From Pieris napi (Eukaryota > Arthropoda > Insecta > Lepidoptera > Pieridae): DNA of 64,000 nt. This document shows positions 38,250 through 49,500 of the stretch, one piece after another. Both the position numbers and the translations under genes were made by a program. The notes beneath the pieces are model-generated. The model was not told where the DNA came from. It was given only the letters and a program-made list of their open reading frames with translations, and did no database searches. Position 1 is the stretch's first letter. Every line of letters begins with the position of its first letter. The stretch lies in assembly GCF_905475465.1 (NCBI RefSeq), contig NC_062247.1, forward strand, positions 8,742,001 to 8,806,000, given 5' to 3'.

Positions 38250-40690
38250 TAGTCTAGTCGACAAGTTGAAAATGGAACAAAATAGAGATACTACTCTTAA
38301 AATTATGTGCGATAGCTCATTGGATCCGGAATGACGTCTAGAAAAATGTGCTAAAAGCGTGTATTAGCACATAAAAAATTGCAAAAGTTATAGACCATTA
38401 AAGATGAAAAAATAATGGCATTTAGTTTTTTGCCAATATTTAATAAACTATTCATATTTAAGAAATTTCAAATAAAGATTCTGAAAGAGGAGGAAATTTC
38501 TAATAAAAAACTCCTGACTCCCAGAACTCTATCTCCATTATTTATAATGTTAATTTAACGCTGAAAATAGGTCTGCGGGTGACCTTTTTAGGATTCGCGC
38601 GTGGCGTCAAAAGCGACTACGGCACATTAATTAATTTATTTAAGGTATTGAATATTTTTTTTTAAATTTGAAAAAATTATGGTGTGTTCTGAACACTATA
38701 ATTAATTTATTCCCGTTGAAAATTTTACTTAAAGTTAATTTTTCAACAAGTTAAATAATTGTTAACTAACGAAATTTTCTCGAACGACCGTCTTAATTGT
38801 AAGTGAAAAAAAATGTTTAAATAATGGTCGTAAAAATATTTCGCTTCGTAGAGCCTTTCTTACATACATACTTAACAAGATCGTGCCATAAAAGTTAAAA
38901 AAATATTTATACTTTGTTTATAACAATTTTTTTACTTAAACAAAAACTTAAAAATCCATGTAATGATGTTAAAAAAAAATTTTTTTTTCTAAATCATCAT
39001 ATAATCGTTTTTTTATTAATACAAGATATTTATTGATTTGCAAAAAAAAAAATTCCCGCCATTTGTTGATAAATTTTTTTTAAACAAATTGATTAAATCA
39101 ATATTTTAAAAAAAAATTTTAACACAACTTTATTACATTAAAAATTTTATGATTTTTAAAAAAAAAAATTTTCCTTAATAACAATTTTTAATTGTTTATA
39201 ATCGTTTTTTTTAATTTTCTATTGTTTAAATAATTAGTTAAGAAATTTTTTTTTTCCTAAAAATCATAATTGACAGTCTTCTATAAAGTAACAGAAAAAA
39301 ATTTTTTTTTAATAAACAATTCTATTGTTTATTAACTTACCAATTTGTTATAAACAAATATTCAACTTTTGTTTATTTTTTTTCTAAAACTTCTAAAATT
39401 AACAAAAACAACCATATATAACAAAGTATAGAAATTTTTTTTTTTTTAATTTTTTGATTATCATGAATATTACTTTTATTTAAAATTAAAAAAATTTTTT
39501 ACTATACTTTGTTATATATGGTTGTTTTTGTTAATTTTAGAAGTTTTAGAAAAAAAATAAACAAAAGTTGAATATTTGTTTATAACAAATTGGTAAGTTA
39601 ATAAACAATAGAATTGTTTATTAAAAAAAAATTTTTTTCTGTTACTTTATAGAAGACTGTCAATTATGATTTTTAGGAAAAAAAAAATTTCTTAACTAAT
39701 TATTTAAACAATAGAAAATTAAAAAAAACGATTATAAACAATTAAAAATTGTTATTAAGGAAAATTTTTTTTTTTAAAAATCATAAAATTTTTAATGTAA
39801 TAAAGTTGTGTTAAAATTTTTTTTTAAAATATTGATTTAATCAATTTGTTTAAAAAAAATTTATCAACAAATGGCGGGAATTTTTTTTTTGCAAATCAAT
39901 AAATATCTTGTATTAATAAAAAAACGATTATATGATGATTTAGAAAAAAAAATTTTTTTTTAACATCATTACATGGATTTTTAAGTTTTTGTTTAAGTAA
40001 AAAAATTGTTATAAACAAAGTATAAATATTTTTTTAACTTTTATGGCACGATCTTGTTAAGTATGTATGTAAGAAAGGCTCTACGAAGCGAAATATTTTT
40101 ACGACCATTATTTAAACATTTTTTTTCACTTACAATTAAGACGGTCGTTCGAGAAAATTTCGTTAGTTAACAATTATTTAACTTGTTGAAAAATTAACTT
40201 TAAGTAAAATTTTCAACGGGAATAAATTAATTATAGTGTTCAGAACACACCATAATTTTTTCAAATTTAAAAAAAAATATTCAATACCTTAAATAAATTA
40301 ATTAATGTGCCGTAGTCGCTTTTGACGCCACGCGCGAATCCTAAAAAGGTCACCCGCAGACCTATTTTCAGCGTTAAATTAACATTATAAATAATGGAGA
40401 TAGAGTTCTGGGAGTCAGGAGTTTTTTATTAGAAATTTCCTCCTCTTTCAGAATCTTTATCTTTATCTTTGAAATTTCTTAAATATTAAAAGTTTATTAA
40501 ATATTGGCAAAAAACTAAATGCCACTATTTTTTCATCTTTAATGGTCTATAACTTTTGCAATTTTTTATGTGCTAATACACGCTTTTAGCACATTTTTCT
40601 AGACGTCATTCCGGATCCAATGAGCTATCGCACATAATTTTAAGAGTAGTATCTCTATTTTGTTCCATTTTCAACTTGTCGACTAGACTA
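38250..40690. mobile_element. Giant foldback element, 2441-bp near-perfect palindrome
   Basis: The ends are TAGTCTAGTCGACAAGTTGA and its complement; arms of about 1.18 kb match with only a few small differences around a loop of about 70 bp centred at 39467. Flanking AAA at 38247-38249 and 40691-40693 fits a 3-bp duplication, though a TA duplication inside the ends cannot be excluded. No coding capacity; extremely AT-rich with many A and T runs. The small indels near 38475/40460 show that the two arms are not a copying artefact of the assembly. Confidence 0.85.
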
Positions 40691-40840
40691 AAAGGTAATT
40701 CTATGCTTTACAACCTAAAACTTTTATTACGGACATCCGAGCTATATGATTTTAGAACAGTACGCCAAAGAGGCGGTCCAAATCAAAATAAATAGCTTTA
40801 GATTTGCGTCTTTGACATTACAATTGTAGTATGTAAGTAT

Positions 40841-41164
40841 CAGTGGCGTAACTATACCATCTGGGGCCCGTGGCAAATTCTTTTGATGGGGCCCTATCAG
40901 TAAAAATCGTCACGTTGTACTCAGTTTAATTTTAATAAACTTCGAGATTTTCAGCGTGCTCAATTACACGTTGTATATGTTCCACTAATGGCCATAGGCC
41001 TCCTCTCTTAGGCGAAAGGGAATGATCTGTAGTCCCAAGCTAGCCCAATGCGTATTGGAGCTTCATATTCATCCATAGAACATAATATCTCTTGGGCAGG
41101 GGCCCTCCTAGGTTGGGGGCCCGTGGGATTTTGCCAGCCCTGCCACCCTACTGGTACGCCACTG
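40841..41164. mobile_element. hAT-type MITE with perfect 8-bp target duplication (324 bp)
   Basis: The ends are CAGTGGCGTA and TACGCCACTG, the CAG...CTG form of hAT elements. GTAAGTAT flanks both sides exactly (40833-40840 and 41165-41172). GC-rich with repeated GGGGCCC. A 61-codon frame over the right half is not a gene. Confidence 0.85.
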
Positions 41165-41792
41165 GTAAGTATATAGTTAAAAAACTATTAGGTATAAAGT
41201 ATATAGTAAAAAAAACAAGTGACTATCGCTTGGCTCCTGCAAACCAAGACAACAAGATACTGAGGTACCGAACGTGATCATGAATTGGAAAGCCAATCAG
41301 GTTAGATTCTTAGTTTTATTTTCATGCATTTAGATTCTGTTTAGGACTAAAAAGTTAAAAATAAATTAACCAAAAATTAAAAAACCTCGCCATATTGCGA
41401 AATTGTATTGAAAGTAATTTCATCAAATGGCAACATCTTTAAAATGTCATTATTGATTGTCATTGTTGTCATCTGTCAAAGTGTGGTTCGGTGTCGACTA
41501 GATTGTGCATTGTCTAATTCTTGGATATTCTGTGATATAAGTACGTTAAAATGTGAATCAGTTATAATAAGAAAAAATATTTGCAATATAACGAAGTATT
41601 TTTCGGAAAGGATGTCTAAACTAAATGGACTCAATAAATAATGTGTCAAATGTCATTACTATAGTCAAAGTTAATTTAGCGCCCTCGAGCAGGTTTTTTA
41701 TTTTATTGGTCTGGCTTTAAGTATAAAGACTAAACTAGCTGTGGGAACCGGAAAATAAAAATTGAATCGCACCCACATATGTCATCACTAAG

Positions 41793-42418
41793 TAGTCCAG
41801 TCAGTCAAGACAATTAATTCATTATAATTCCAAAAGTTTTCAAATTTTGATGTAAGGTCGGGAGTGGTATTAAAACAAACTATAAAATTTTGCAACCTGC
41901 TCTGCGGTCCGAAACATTGTTAAAAATAAGTTTTGGTCGTGAAAAAAATTCCAAAAGTTCTGCAAACTTGGGGAAGTTTTCGATATAATATTTCATATCA
42001 CGTATAAAATTTGCAACCAACCTAAGTGTACGGAACATTTTTTGTTATTAAAAATTAATGTTTTTCTTTATTAAACTGAAGGAAAACGTTCCAAAAGTTC
42101 TGCAAATTTGACAGATATATCGAAAATAAAATTAATTACAAAAAATGTTCCGTACACTTAGGTTGGTTGCAAATTTTATACGTGATATGAAATATTATAT
42201 CGAAAACTTCCCCAAGTTTGCAGAACTTTTGGAATTTTTTTCACGACCATACAGCAAAAATTAATTTAATTGCAATTTTAACAATGTTCCGGACTGCGGA
42301 CAAGGTTGCAAAATGAGATTTATTGTCGTCCCAATGTACCATTCACTTGACCGAAGTTTGAAAACTTTTGGAATTATTATCAAATTTTCGATTTCGAATG
42401 TCTATAATGACTGGTCTA
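41793..42418. mobile_element. Foldback MITE related to the giant palindrome (626 bp)
   Basis: The ends TAGTCCAGTC and TAGACCAGTC are inverted, with AAG duplicated at 41790-41792 and 42419-42421. The arms around 41937-42045 and 42138-42245 are exact reverse complements for over 100 bp. The outer arms are diverged, so the inner part has been homogenised. Confidence 0.8.
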
Positions 42419-43204
42419 AAGGAATAATGTAGTTCTATTAGTGAACGCGTCTGTAGTTACACACATTAGTTCTTTCGAACATATGTAGAATATTTGTTGT
42501 ATTTTATTGCTTTTACCTTTGTACTAAAACATGTCGAAACAATGAAATAGATAAGAATTATTTATTATACTTCTTTTTATTACATTTAAAGTACGTTTAT
42601 CCTTTGATCTCTTTCCGCGCCTTGTTTAAGATAATTTTTTGCCGTTGAGGATAACTGTAAGACGGGTCCGGATCGAAATTGTTTAGACGACAGCTAGCGG
42701 TGTTGAACATTTTTGGCGAAATTTATTGTCTTTTTATAATTCAATTTACGAATATTTTCGAGGATTCATACATATTCATCGATACAGCTAAGTTAATCAT
42801 TATTCCTGATTTACGTTTATAATGCTTTTGGTTGCTTTTTAAATGATCTCAAATGTTTTTTGGTCTTGTTGGTAGTTGACCGGACGAGTTTGCGAGGATT
42901 TAGACTATGGAAACTTTTGCGAAATCTTGCCTCGGACCGACGATATTGATGGATTCTTGAAGCCAAGAGTACTATATATGTGGCGACCTTTATCGATCAT
43001 CGTATTTTTTTATAGCCGAAACAAGAATTGTGTTTGCAAGAACTATAAGATATCACAATAGAGTTGACGGAAAGTGTAAAGAAAGGCAACTAAACTTCAT
43101 ATGCGATTTCCCAAAGGTATTAAGAAACATCTTTCAGTATTCTATATCTATATCTTATTTTATTAGTATTAATTTCAAGAGAGATTTAAAAAAGCAAGCA
43201 AATA

Positions 43205-43440
43205 TAGGGGTCTAGGCTCCGAATATGATTTTATCCCATTCGGTGTCGAGACCCTTGGTCCTTATACCTATAATAATTTTTAAGGAAATAGCAAAAAGGT
43301 TAGTCGACGTTACATGAGACCGAAGAGCTTGCAGCTACCTTGGACACAGATTTAGTCTAGCTATTCAAAGGGGGAACGCTGCCAGTATCTTCGGAACCTT
43401 GCTTTTTAATAATATATTTTAGTTATTATATTTGAAGGTT
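43205..43440 (+). pseudogene. LINE-like C-terminal fragment (IQRGNAAS family)
   Basis: The plus strand encodes FIPFGVETLGPY and then, after a frame change, GHRFSLAIQRGNAASIFGT. It is closely related to 34218-34425 in the opposite orientation. Decayed, 3' part only. Confidence 0.6.
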
Positions 43441-44395
43441 AGTTTTTGATTTTTGTGACACTACAATGTCAGGTTGAAGGTATAATAAAGTTAAATAAAA
43501 GTCATTAAAATGAAATACACTTCGGTGTAACAGAAAAAAACATGGTGCAGGATTAGGTTCTTTACAGCATCTGCCTTGATATTCCGAGGAGTATTTGAAT
43601 AAAGAGGTTTTTGTGCATTTTATGAGAAAATAAAACGGCTATGAAATCTTAATGGACATTTTCCGTCACTCCAGGCAGTAGTAAAGTGTTACGAATTATC
43701 TCTATCTTTTTTACGGTACTTTTATGAGGCTTAAGGAGCGGTCGCGTCCATAAAATGCCATAAATGGTGACTAGTTACATCCTTTTATAATTACTAAGCA
43801 GTCAAATTATGTGATTATAATTAAACCTGTTTGGCCGGTTCTGTGGCCGTTGATACACAATTTCTATTAACAATAAATATTAAGCCTCAATTGACAAAAC
43901 AGGCACACAATAATTGTTAATCGTAGGGAGACGGAACAATTAAAACAGGAACAATGGGAAAGAGTTGACTGATAATATTATTTGCCGATATAAACACAAA
44001 GTTCATTGGCAACTTACGAAATATTGTGGGCGTAAATAATTAAATGAAAATTTGCAAAATGATTCGCGTCCAATAAAACAAAAGATAAAGAAAATTTAAC
44101 GATGCGAATAAATATGAACTCTCGACAAAATTATAAAAAATATCTTTTAACAAATTAGCTATAAATAGATTCACAGATTAAAAAAAAAGTTTTCCCAGCT
44201 ATTTTATACGCTTATATTGTATCTGCCTCGGCCCCATTTTAATTCAGAATATTTTTAAATATCATTAGAGTTTAAATCTAAAAAACTCTTTTTGTTTTAA
44301 TAAAGTACTTGTAAATTTAATTGAAGTTATTTAAATATTTTTAATCATTGTTTATTTGAGTTGTTGGGTATTATATTCTTGAGTCCACGGTCTGG

Positions 44396-44635
44396 TACTC
44401 AGCCTTCTGTATATGTTTCGGAATCATTTGTTTTTCTTATATGCAAGTAGATGATCAGCCACCTGTGCCTAACACACGCCGTCGACTTTAATCTAAGGCA
44501 TGCCAGTTTTCTCACAATGTTTTCCTTCATCGTACGAACGAGTGTTAAATTTTTATTACTAGACAAGTAGGTGACCCTTCTCACACATGTGACATAACAC
44601 ATGTCGTAGTTTTTTTGGATTTGAGGCATTTTATA
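44396..44635 (-). repeat. SINE family A, head missing, partly duplicated
   Basis: The minus-strand body is recognisable from CGTTCGTACGATGAAGG to the TGATCAT region. A second diverged copy of the AGGCAAGTAGGTGA segment follows at 44550-44575, suggesting an internal duplication. Confidence 0.65.
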
Positions 44636-44639
44636 TTTT

Positions 44640-44960
44640 TATTTATTTATAAAAACACTCCTGCCCTAACAGGCGACCCTAAATTGACAAGAGTGCACAA
44701 TAAGTGAATAAAATATACAGACGAAACAAAAAGAAAACAAACAAGAAATTAATTAGGAAAAACAAAATTACACAATAAAAAGTACAAGAAATAAACTAAA
44801 TAGGCACTAACAAATAATTGAACTTTTGCCAGTTCACTCAACGGACAATGAAAAAGGTCCGTTAACCTATGTAATTCGTTAACTAAATTAATACACCGAA
44901 TCATATGTGCTCTTTTGAGAAGGTTAGTCCTAGCTGTGGGCACATGAAGTAACGGCAGAC
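44640..44960 (-). pseudogene. LINE C-terminal fragment
   Basis: The minus-strand frame 44749-44943 (ARTNLLKRAHMIRCINLVNE, then DLFHCPLSELAKV) resembles the C-terminal end of lepidopteran LINE reverse transcriptases, followed by an AT-rich 3' UTR that ends in a TTTA tail at 44640. It is flanked on both sides by SINE pieces. Confidence 0.45.
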
Positions 44961-44965
44961 GATGG

Positions 44966-45070
44966 TTCGAGTGTAAGTTTTAATTTAATTTAAATTTGTT
45001 CTCGGCCTTTGGGAGTGTTTGCATGGTCGAATTTCTAGGACAATTAGTGAGTATGCTACCTAAGAAAATA
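44966..45070 (+). repeat. SINE family C fragment
   Basis: TTTTAATTTAATTTAAATTT and CTCGGCCTTTGGGAGTG match the centre of the copy at 51075-51321 in the opposite orientation. No tRNA-like head. Confidence 0.65.
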
Positions 45071-45384
45071 GACTGTGTAGGCTTATAATGTACGTAACAC
45101 TAGCCCGGCCGAGAGTGGTAATTACACGTAGTCTAGTAATTCAACATTCTTTGTCCCTTGGGTAGAATGCCTGGCGAACCTCGAGGGCCCATCTTGAGGG
45201 CTCGCTACCCCGGCGGACGATGTCGCTTTCTGACGTACCCATCAGGTACATTGAAGCTAAGGTACTGAAGTACTGTAACATTACTGTACTTGCCATGTAA
45301 CAATTTTTATGAAGTACATCACAAGCGCGAATTCTCGCCATACTTTAAGCTCGATGTAGCCCATAGAATCAAGAATAAATAAGG

Positions 45385-45536
45385 CATGTCACGATGTTTT
45401 CCTTAACGTATGAAGATCCAAGTGTTAGATGTGCAATTAGACCGAAAGTCCAATAATGGACTGCTGGGAATCGAACCTAAACTCTAACTAACCTCGGATC
45501 AGAGTCGCACGCTGAAGGCTAACACTGCCCACACAA
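45385..45536 (-). repeat. SINE family A head, diverged
   Basis: Minus strand from GTGTTAGCCTTCAGCG to ACATCGTGACATGCC. It is interrupted at 45537 by a plus-strand SINE of family B. Confidence 0.6.
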
Positions 45537-45537
45537 C

Positions 45538-45825
45538 GGCTCATTGGTCTAGTGGTCAGTACCCCTGACTGCGAATCCATGGGTCCCGGGTTCGATCCCC
45601 GGCTGAGACAAACATCGATGTGATGAGCATTTGGTGTTGTGCTGAGGTCTTGGGTGTTTAAATACGTATTTATGTGTCTATCTATATAGACACATAAATA
45701 CGTATTTAAACACCCAAGAACTATATATAATATGTATGTATATCCGTTGCCTAGTACCCATAACACAAGCTTCACCAGCTTAGCATGGGACTAGGTCAAT
45801 TGGTGTGAGAAGTCTAATAAAAAAA
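45538..45825 (+). repeat. tRNA-derived SINE, family B, with internal palindrome
   Basis: CGGCTCATTGGTCTAGTGGT, B box GGTTCGATCCCC, then CATTTGGTGTTGTGCTGAGG and a 3' end CAATTGGTGTGAG plus poly(A). The GATA-like part is replaced by a 72-bp palindrome (45648-45719) not present in the other copies. Confidence 0.9.
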
Positions 45826-46767
45826 AACAAAAAAAAAACAAAATAATAAAGAATCACATTACTTATTAAATTCCCTCTCCTGTTCTTTGGTATAGGAGAA
45901 AAGCTCTGACTTTTATTTCTTTTAGCATACCAACATTATTATTTATGGAATTTGAAACATTAAATAGCTGATTTTAATAATTTATATTAAATGTAGAAAG
46001 TAACCTAGAATGTTGACCATAAATATCGTGAATTTTGGCACATTTGCCACCTACTAAGAGACATGACAGTTAAATTTAATTTTATTCACTTCTCCGATTA
46101 TATCTTAGCAGCTATAAAGAGGACATTGGCTCAAACAGTCTTGTTTGGGTTTTGGCCATGTGCATAAAACTTAATTTTTTCTGAAGAACCGGTGAGGAAA
46201 AATTATTATGTTCTCGTATAAAATGTATTAGATTGTTAAAATAATATTTAATAATAATTGTTGACATTATACGTTAAAGAATACGTATCTATGTTACAAT
46301 TATTCATTAAGTTTAAACAAAAAATAGATTACGAAGTTACTGTCACAGATTCACAAAATTAGAGTAATAAATAAATGTGTTGAATGCTTTTTACTCAGAG
46401 GTAGGAGTATCCTTTATAATGTATCAAGGACTTAGTCTATTATTATTAGTCTATTATTGGCATGATTAGCATTTCATAGCATTTTGTTCTTTTATTTTTT
46501 ATATTTAGTGTTGATTTTAATGCTATATATTTTTTAATGATTTCTTTTAGCCAATCTTCAGGTTGCCTTGATGAAGCTCCTCCTATTACAACTTTTGTAT
46601 GCTTTTTTTATGTATTATTATTTGTGATTAAAGTGGTCATTATCATAATACTGATGAATGCTAAAAGATATTTTCTCTCGTCGATTGATTATTATTCAAA
46701 AAACATTTTAGTGAACTTACAAACCGGTTCCGCCATTTAAATTATAATCTAGTCTTAAAATCGTAAA

Positions 46768-46773
46768 TTTATT
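46768..46773 (-). terminator. Candidate poly(A) signal of the membrane-protein gene
   Basis: AATAAA on the minus strand, about 100 bases downstream of the stop codon at 46875. In AT-rich DNA this hexamer is common, so position is the only support. Confidence 0.4.
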
Positions 46774-46874
46774 ATAATTTCAGATTTAGGTCTCACAATT
46801 AAACCTAATATTTTTTGCACTTTAATACCAATTATAATTTTAAATTCGTTACAAAAAAATTCAAAATTCGTAAT

Positions 46875-47325
46875 TTAAAATTTGTGAACTTCAAGATCTG
46901 CCTCTGAGTTATCATCCACCGACACATCTTCAAGATGTATAATTTTCTCGACGTTTTCGTTAAACGTGACAACTGATTTTCTTCGTGGCCTTTTGACCTT
47001 TTCCCCAAATTCATCATCTTCAGACTCATCAGCGTTATCTTTTAACTTATCAATTGATTGAATTACAATCGGCCATTTGGAATCATTTTCGGAAACATCA
47101 ATTATTGCTTCAGTTTTTTCATCATTTTTAGATGATGGCTTTTCTGGCACTTCTTTGGAAGCATTGAGACGTTCTTGAAGCTTTTTTTCACTCTTTCGTA
47201 GTTCCTCTATTCCTATAAGCCTTGGTGTTGTAAAGATAGGGGTCACTTTTGGTGATTCGATAGAATCGTTTCGTGAACGCAAACTATTTCGATCACTGAA
47301 CTGGTCGTAGTCGTTCGCTATTTTC
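46875..47325 (-). CDS. Terminal coding exon: cytoplasmic tail of a single-pass membrane protein
   Basis: The acceptor TTTTACAG precedes 47325. The frame runs about 150 codons to TAA at 46875-46877. It joins the exon at 47636-47818 in phase: AG from that exon plus G gives Arg. The tail begins RKIANDYDQFSDRNSLR, is hydrophilic and charged, and has acidic stretches (ESEDDEFGE) and a basic RRKS patch that resembles a phosphorylation site. No enzymatic domain is visible. An AATAAA at 46768-46773 on this strand, about 100 bases past the stop, could be the poly(A) signal. I recognise no specific gene. Together the three exons look like the end of a cadherin-type receptor. Confidence 0.7.
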
Positions 47326-47635
47326 CTGTAAAATAATATGTTGCTATGTTACTAAACTCTTGAAGTATACTGTTTGTCATATAAACATCATTATGTTATA
47401 GTTTCACATTATTTAATTTTGTTGACAAAAAACTGTTTATCTTTCGGAAGAATATTTAGTACCTTGTTACAGACAGTACCTTTATCATTCAAAATTCATT
47501 ACACACGTTTTAAAACAGATGAAAACTATTTCCATAAAACAGGAAAGTTTTGTCAGATTCCCATATTCAAAATGATAAGGATAAAACGTGACGTTTTCTG
47601 TAAGACGGTACAATTATTTTCTGTAAAATACATAC

Positions 47636-47818
47636 CTTCGCAAGTAGAACCATACCCCGAAAACTACAATTATGATAAGAAGTAACACAGCTAGTACTAT
47701 AGTTGCCGCTAACAATCCAATCTCACGTTCAAAAGCAGGACATATCTGTAGTTCATCTAGATGATCTTCCAGTGATAGGACACGGGCCAAGCTGACCGTT
47801 ACTATGTTACTAAGATCA
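47636..47818 (-). CDS. Internal exon: juxtamembrane segment and transmembrane helix
   Basis: The acceptor TTTTTACAG|TG is at 47818/47819 and the donor CGAAG|GTATGT at 47636. It was missed as an open frame because it has no start codon. Starting from the previous exon's GA, it reads DDLSNIVTVSLARVLSLEDH and continues to CPAFEREIG. The hydrophobic stretch LLAATIVLAVLLLIIIVVFG then VWFYLR is a clear single transmembrane helix followed by positive charge, so the N-terminal side is outside. Both junction phases match the neighbouring exons, which is strong support for a real gene. Confidence 0.75.
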
Positions 47819-47947
47819 CTGTAAAAATCAAGTTTTAGTTAAAGTAGTTCAGCCACCAACAAAATAATTGTATAACTGTCAACTCTAGATATTTGTATTC
47901 TAACTCCAGCTGTTCTTTCTTCTTTTAGAGGTGGGTCGTACCTAAAG

Positions 47948-48180
47948 AGCAATGTTGGCCTTGTGGCTTTAGTCTGCGCCTCCAACTGCGAGTTAGTGCA
48001 TGGGAATCGCGACTGGGCACAAGTAGATTTTTCTTTCTATCTGCACACTCGCTCGCGCGATAAAGGAAAACCTCATCACACCGGCATGACTTAGACCTTA
48101 AAATCGGAGGACGTTAGGCAAACGCTTGCCTATTCAGAAAAAAACATCACGAAACAGTTACAAAAACTTTAGGTTTAGCC
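47948..48180 (+). repeat. SINE family A, old copy inside the membrane-protein gene
   Basis: AGAGCAATGTTGGCCTTGTG, then CTTTCTATCTGCACACTCGC and CACCGGCATGACTTAGACC. Strongly diverged. It sits in the intron between exons 48357-48625 and 47636-47818. Confidence 0.7.
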
Positions 48181-48356
48181 TTAGCATAGGTACTGGTTTC
48201 TTATGGTACCTAAACTTTACTGATACTTCTGGTATCAACACTTTGTATTTAACTATTTATGATCGTAAGACATAAATAGTTAAGTACATGTAAATGTTGG
48301 TATTTTAAGTGTTGATGTCGGCAGTTAAGATGTTAGTATATTAATTAAAAACTTAC

Positions 48357-48625
48357 TCAGTCAGTTGTGTGACATCAACAGGTTGACGCTGTTTTAGGCC
48401 ATAAACATAAAGTCTTAACGAGGCACCATTTGTATTTGCATCACGTCGCACCCTTGATTTGTCTCCTTCGTTGTCATAACGGCTTTCCGAAATTACGGTA
48501 GTGCGAAGTGGTTTTACATCATATCCAACAGCCTTAGTCAGTTCATCCAGTATTGTTGATTCGTCATCAAGAAATCCACTTGGAACTGTTACAACGGCTA
48601 TCTGATTTCTATCAAGTAACCGCAC
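48357..48625 (-). CDS. Exon: membrane-proximal ectodomain, cadherin-like
   Basis: The acceptor ATCCACAG is before 48625 and the donor ACTGA|GTAAGT is at 48357. The 269 bases encode VRLLDRNQIAVVTVPSGF and about 70 more residues, ending in two bases completed by the next exon. The pattern of a strand-like VVTVP, a helix (ILDELTKAVGYDV) and a later LRLYVYG strand before a transmembrane helix resembles the membrane-adjacent domain of large insect cadherins. That family call is from pattern only. No calcium-binding cadherin repeat is seen here; such repeats would lie in exons at higher coordinates, and I found none in this window. Confidence 0.65.
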
Positions 48626-49436
48626 CTGTGGATTATTTTTATAATTAAATAATATTATTAAGAACTCGAAAATTACTGGACGGATTTTAAAAGTCTTTCT
48701 CCCTATCCCCTAAGGCTATATTTATTTACAATATAAATAATACAAATGTTTAGCCGAGATAGGCCGCTAGTATTCATAAAAGGCTTGTTAGGGTGAGTGT
48801 CATCTTTTACTACATATTGGCGGACACTAGACCTTGTGTTTATGAAATAAAAGTATCATAACGAAGGAATATTAAAGTACATAATTAATAGTAGTTTATG
48901 CAATTGTCATATAATAGAAGGTATTAAAACATGAGTGTAGTTTTTGAAACGAGCCGCAGGCGAGTCTATTGGCTCGGAACCAGCGCGCTTACCACATATA
49001 ATGTGATCTTAAATTGAATTGAAACCTCCTTGATCGGGACACATTGTACTTTAATAATTAAAAAATTGTTTTAAAGCATTGTTTTCTTAGGAGAATAATG
49101 CTTTAATTTATTTTTTAATTTTCTTAAAGAAGTATGTAAATAAAATATGCCATTAAAAGTCTGTATTTCATTTCATTATTAGAAAAATAATTACCGAATG
49201 AGATTATATAAAATAAAATGCCTATTTATTTGTCTACTATGCTAAAATAAGTCAGTTACAATTATTATACAAAAAATAGTAACATTTAAAGTAAGCTGCA
49301 CAGTGTATATATAGCTATTTATTTATAACCGCACCAAAAAGGCCACACATTAGAAAAAAAAGAAACTAATTACACAAATTAGAACCTAGGTGAATAGATA
49401 AATAATCGGTGCAGACAGAAACATAATTAATATTCT

Positions 49437-49500
49437 CTAATGTTGGAGCGTATTCAGAATAAATTTACGAGATACTTTAATATTATTGCTTGTGAGACGG
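49437..49500 (+). pseudogene. Short LINE reverse-transcriptase scrap
   Basis: LERIQNKFTRYF resembles the thumb-region motif that follows the catalytic core in jockey-like LINEs. Only about 20 codons; could be chance. Confidence 0.3.

Larger units (their letters stand above)
42425..46740. other. Mostly repeats; one coding-like island, no confirmed gene
   Basis: A frame at 42876-43061 is discussed in the findings. Otherwise there are SINE and LINE pieces and AT-rich sequence, ending at the 3' side of the membrane-protein gene. Confidence 0.5.

Noticed and set aside
38250..40690. Palindrome as an assembly artefact
   Set aside because: The arms differ by small indels and substitutions (for example near 38475 against 40460), there is a unique loop, and the ends match other elements in the window.
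41408..41641. 77-codon frame with a hydrophobic start (MSLLIVIVVICQSVV)
   Set aside because: It resembles a small secreted protein, but the rest is low-information sequence with no recognisable pattern; the region is also bracketed by mobile elements.
45597..45610. tRNA-like B boxes throughout the window
   Set aside because: All A/B box pairs lie at the heads of SINEs with SINE bodies attached; none forms a cloverleaf with an acceptor stem.
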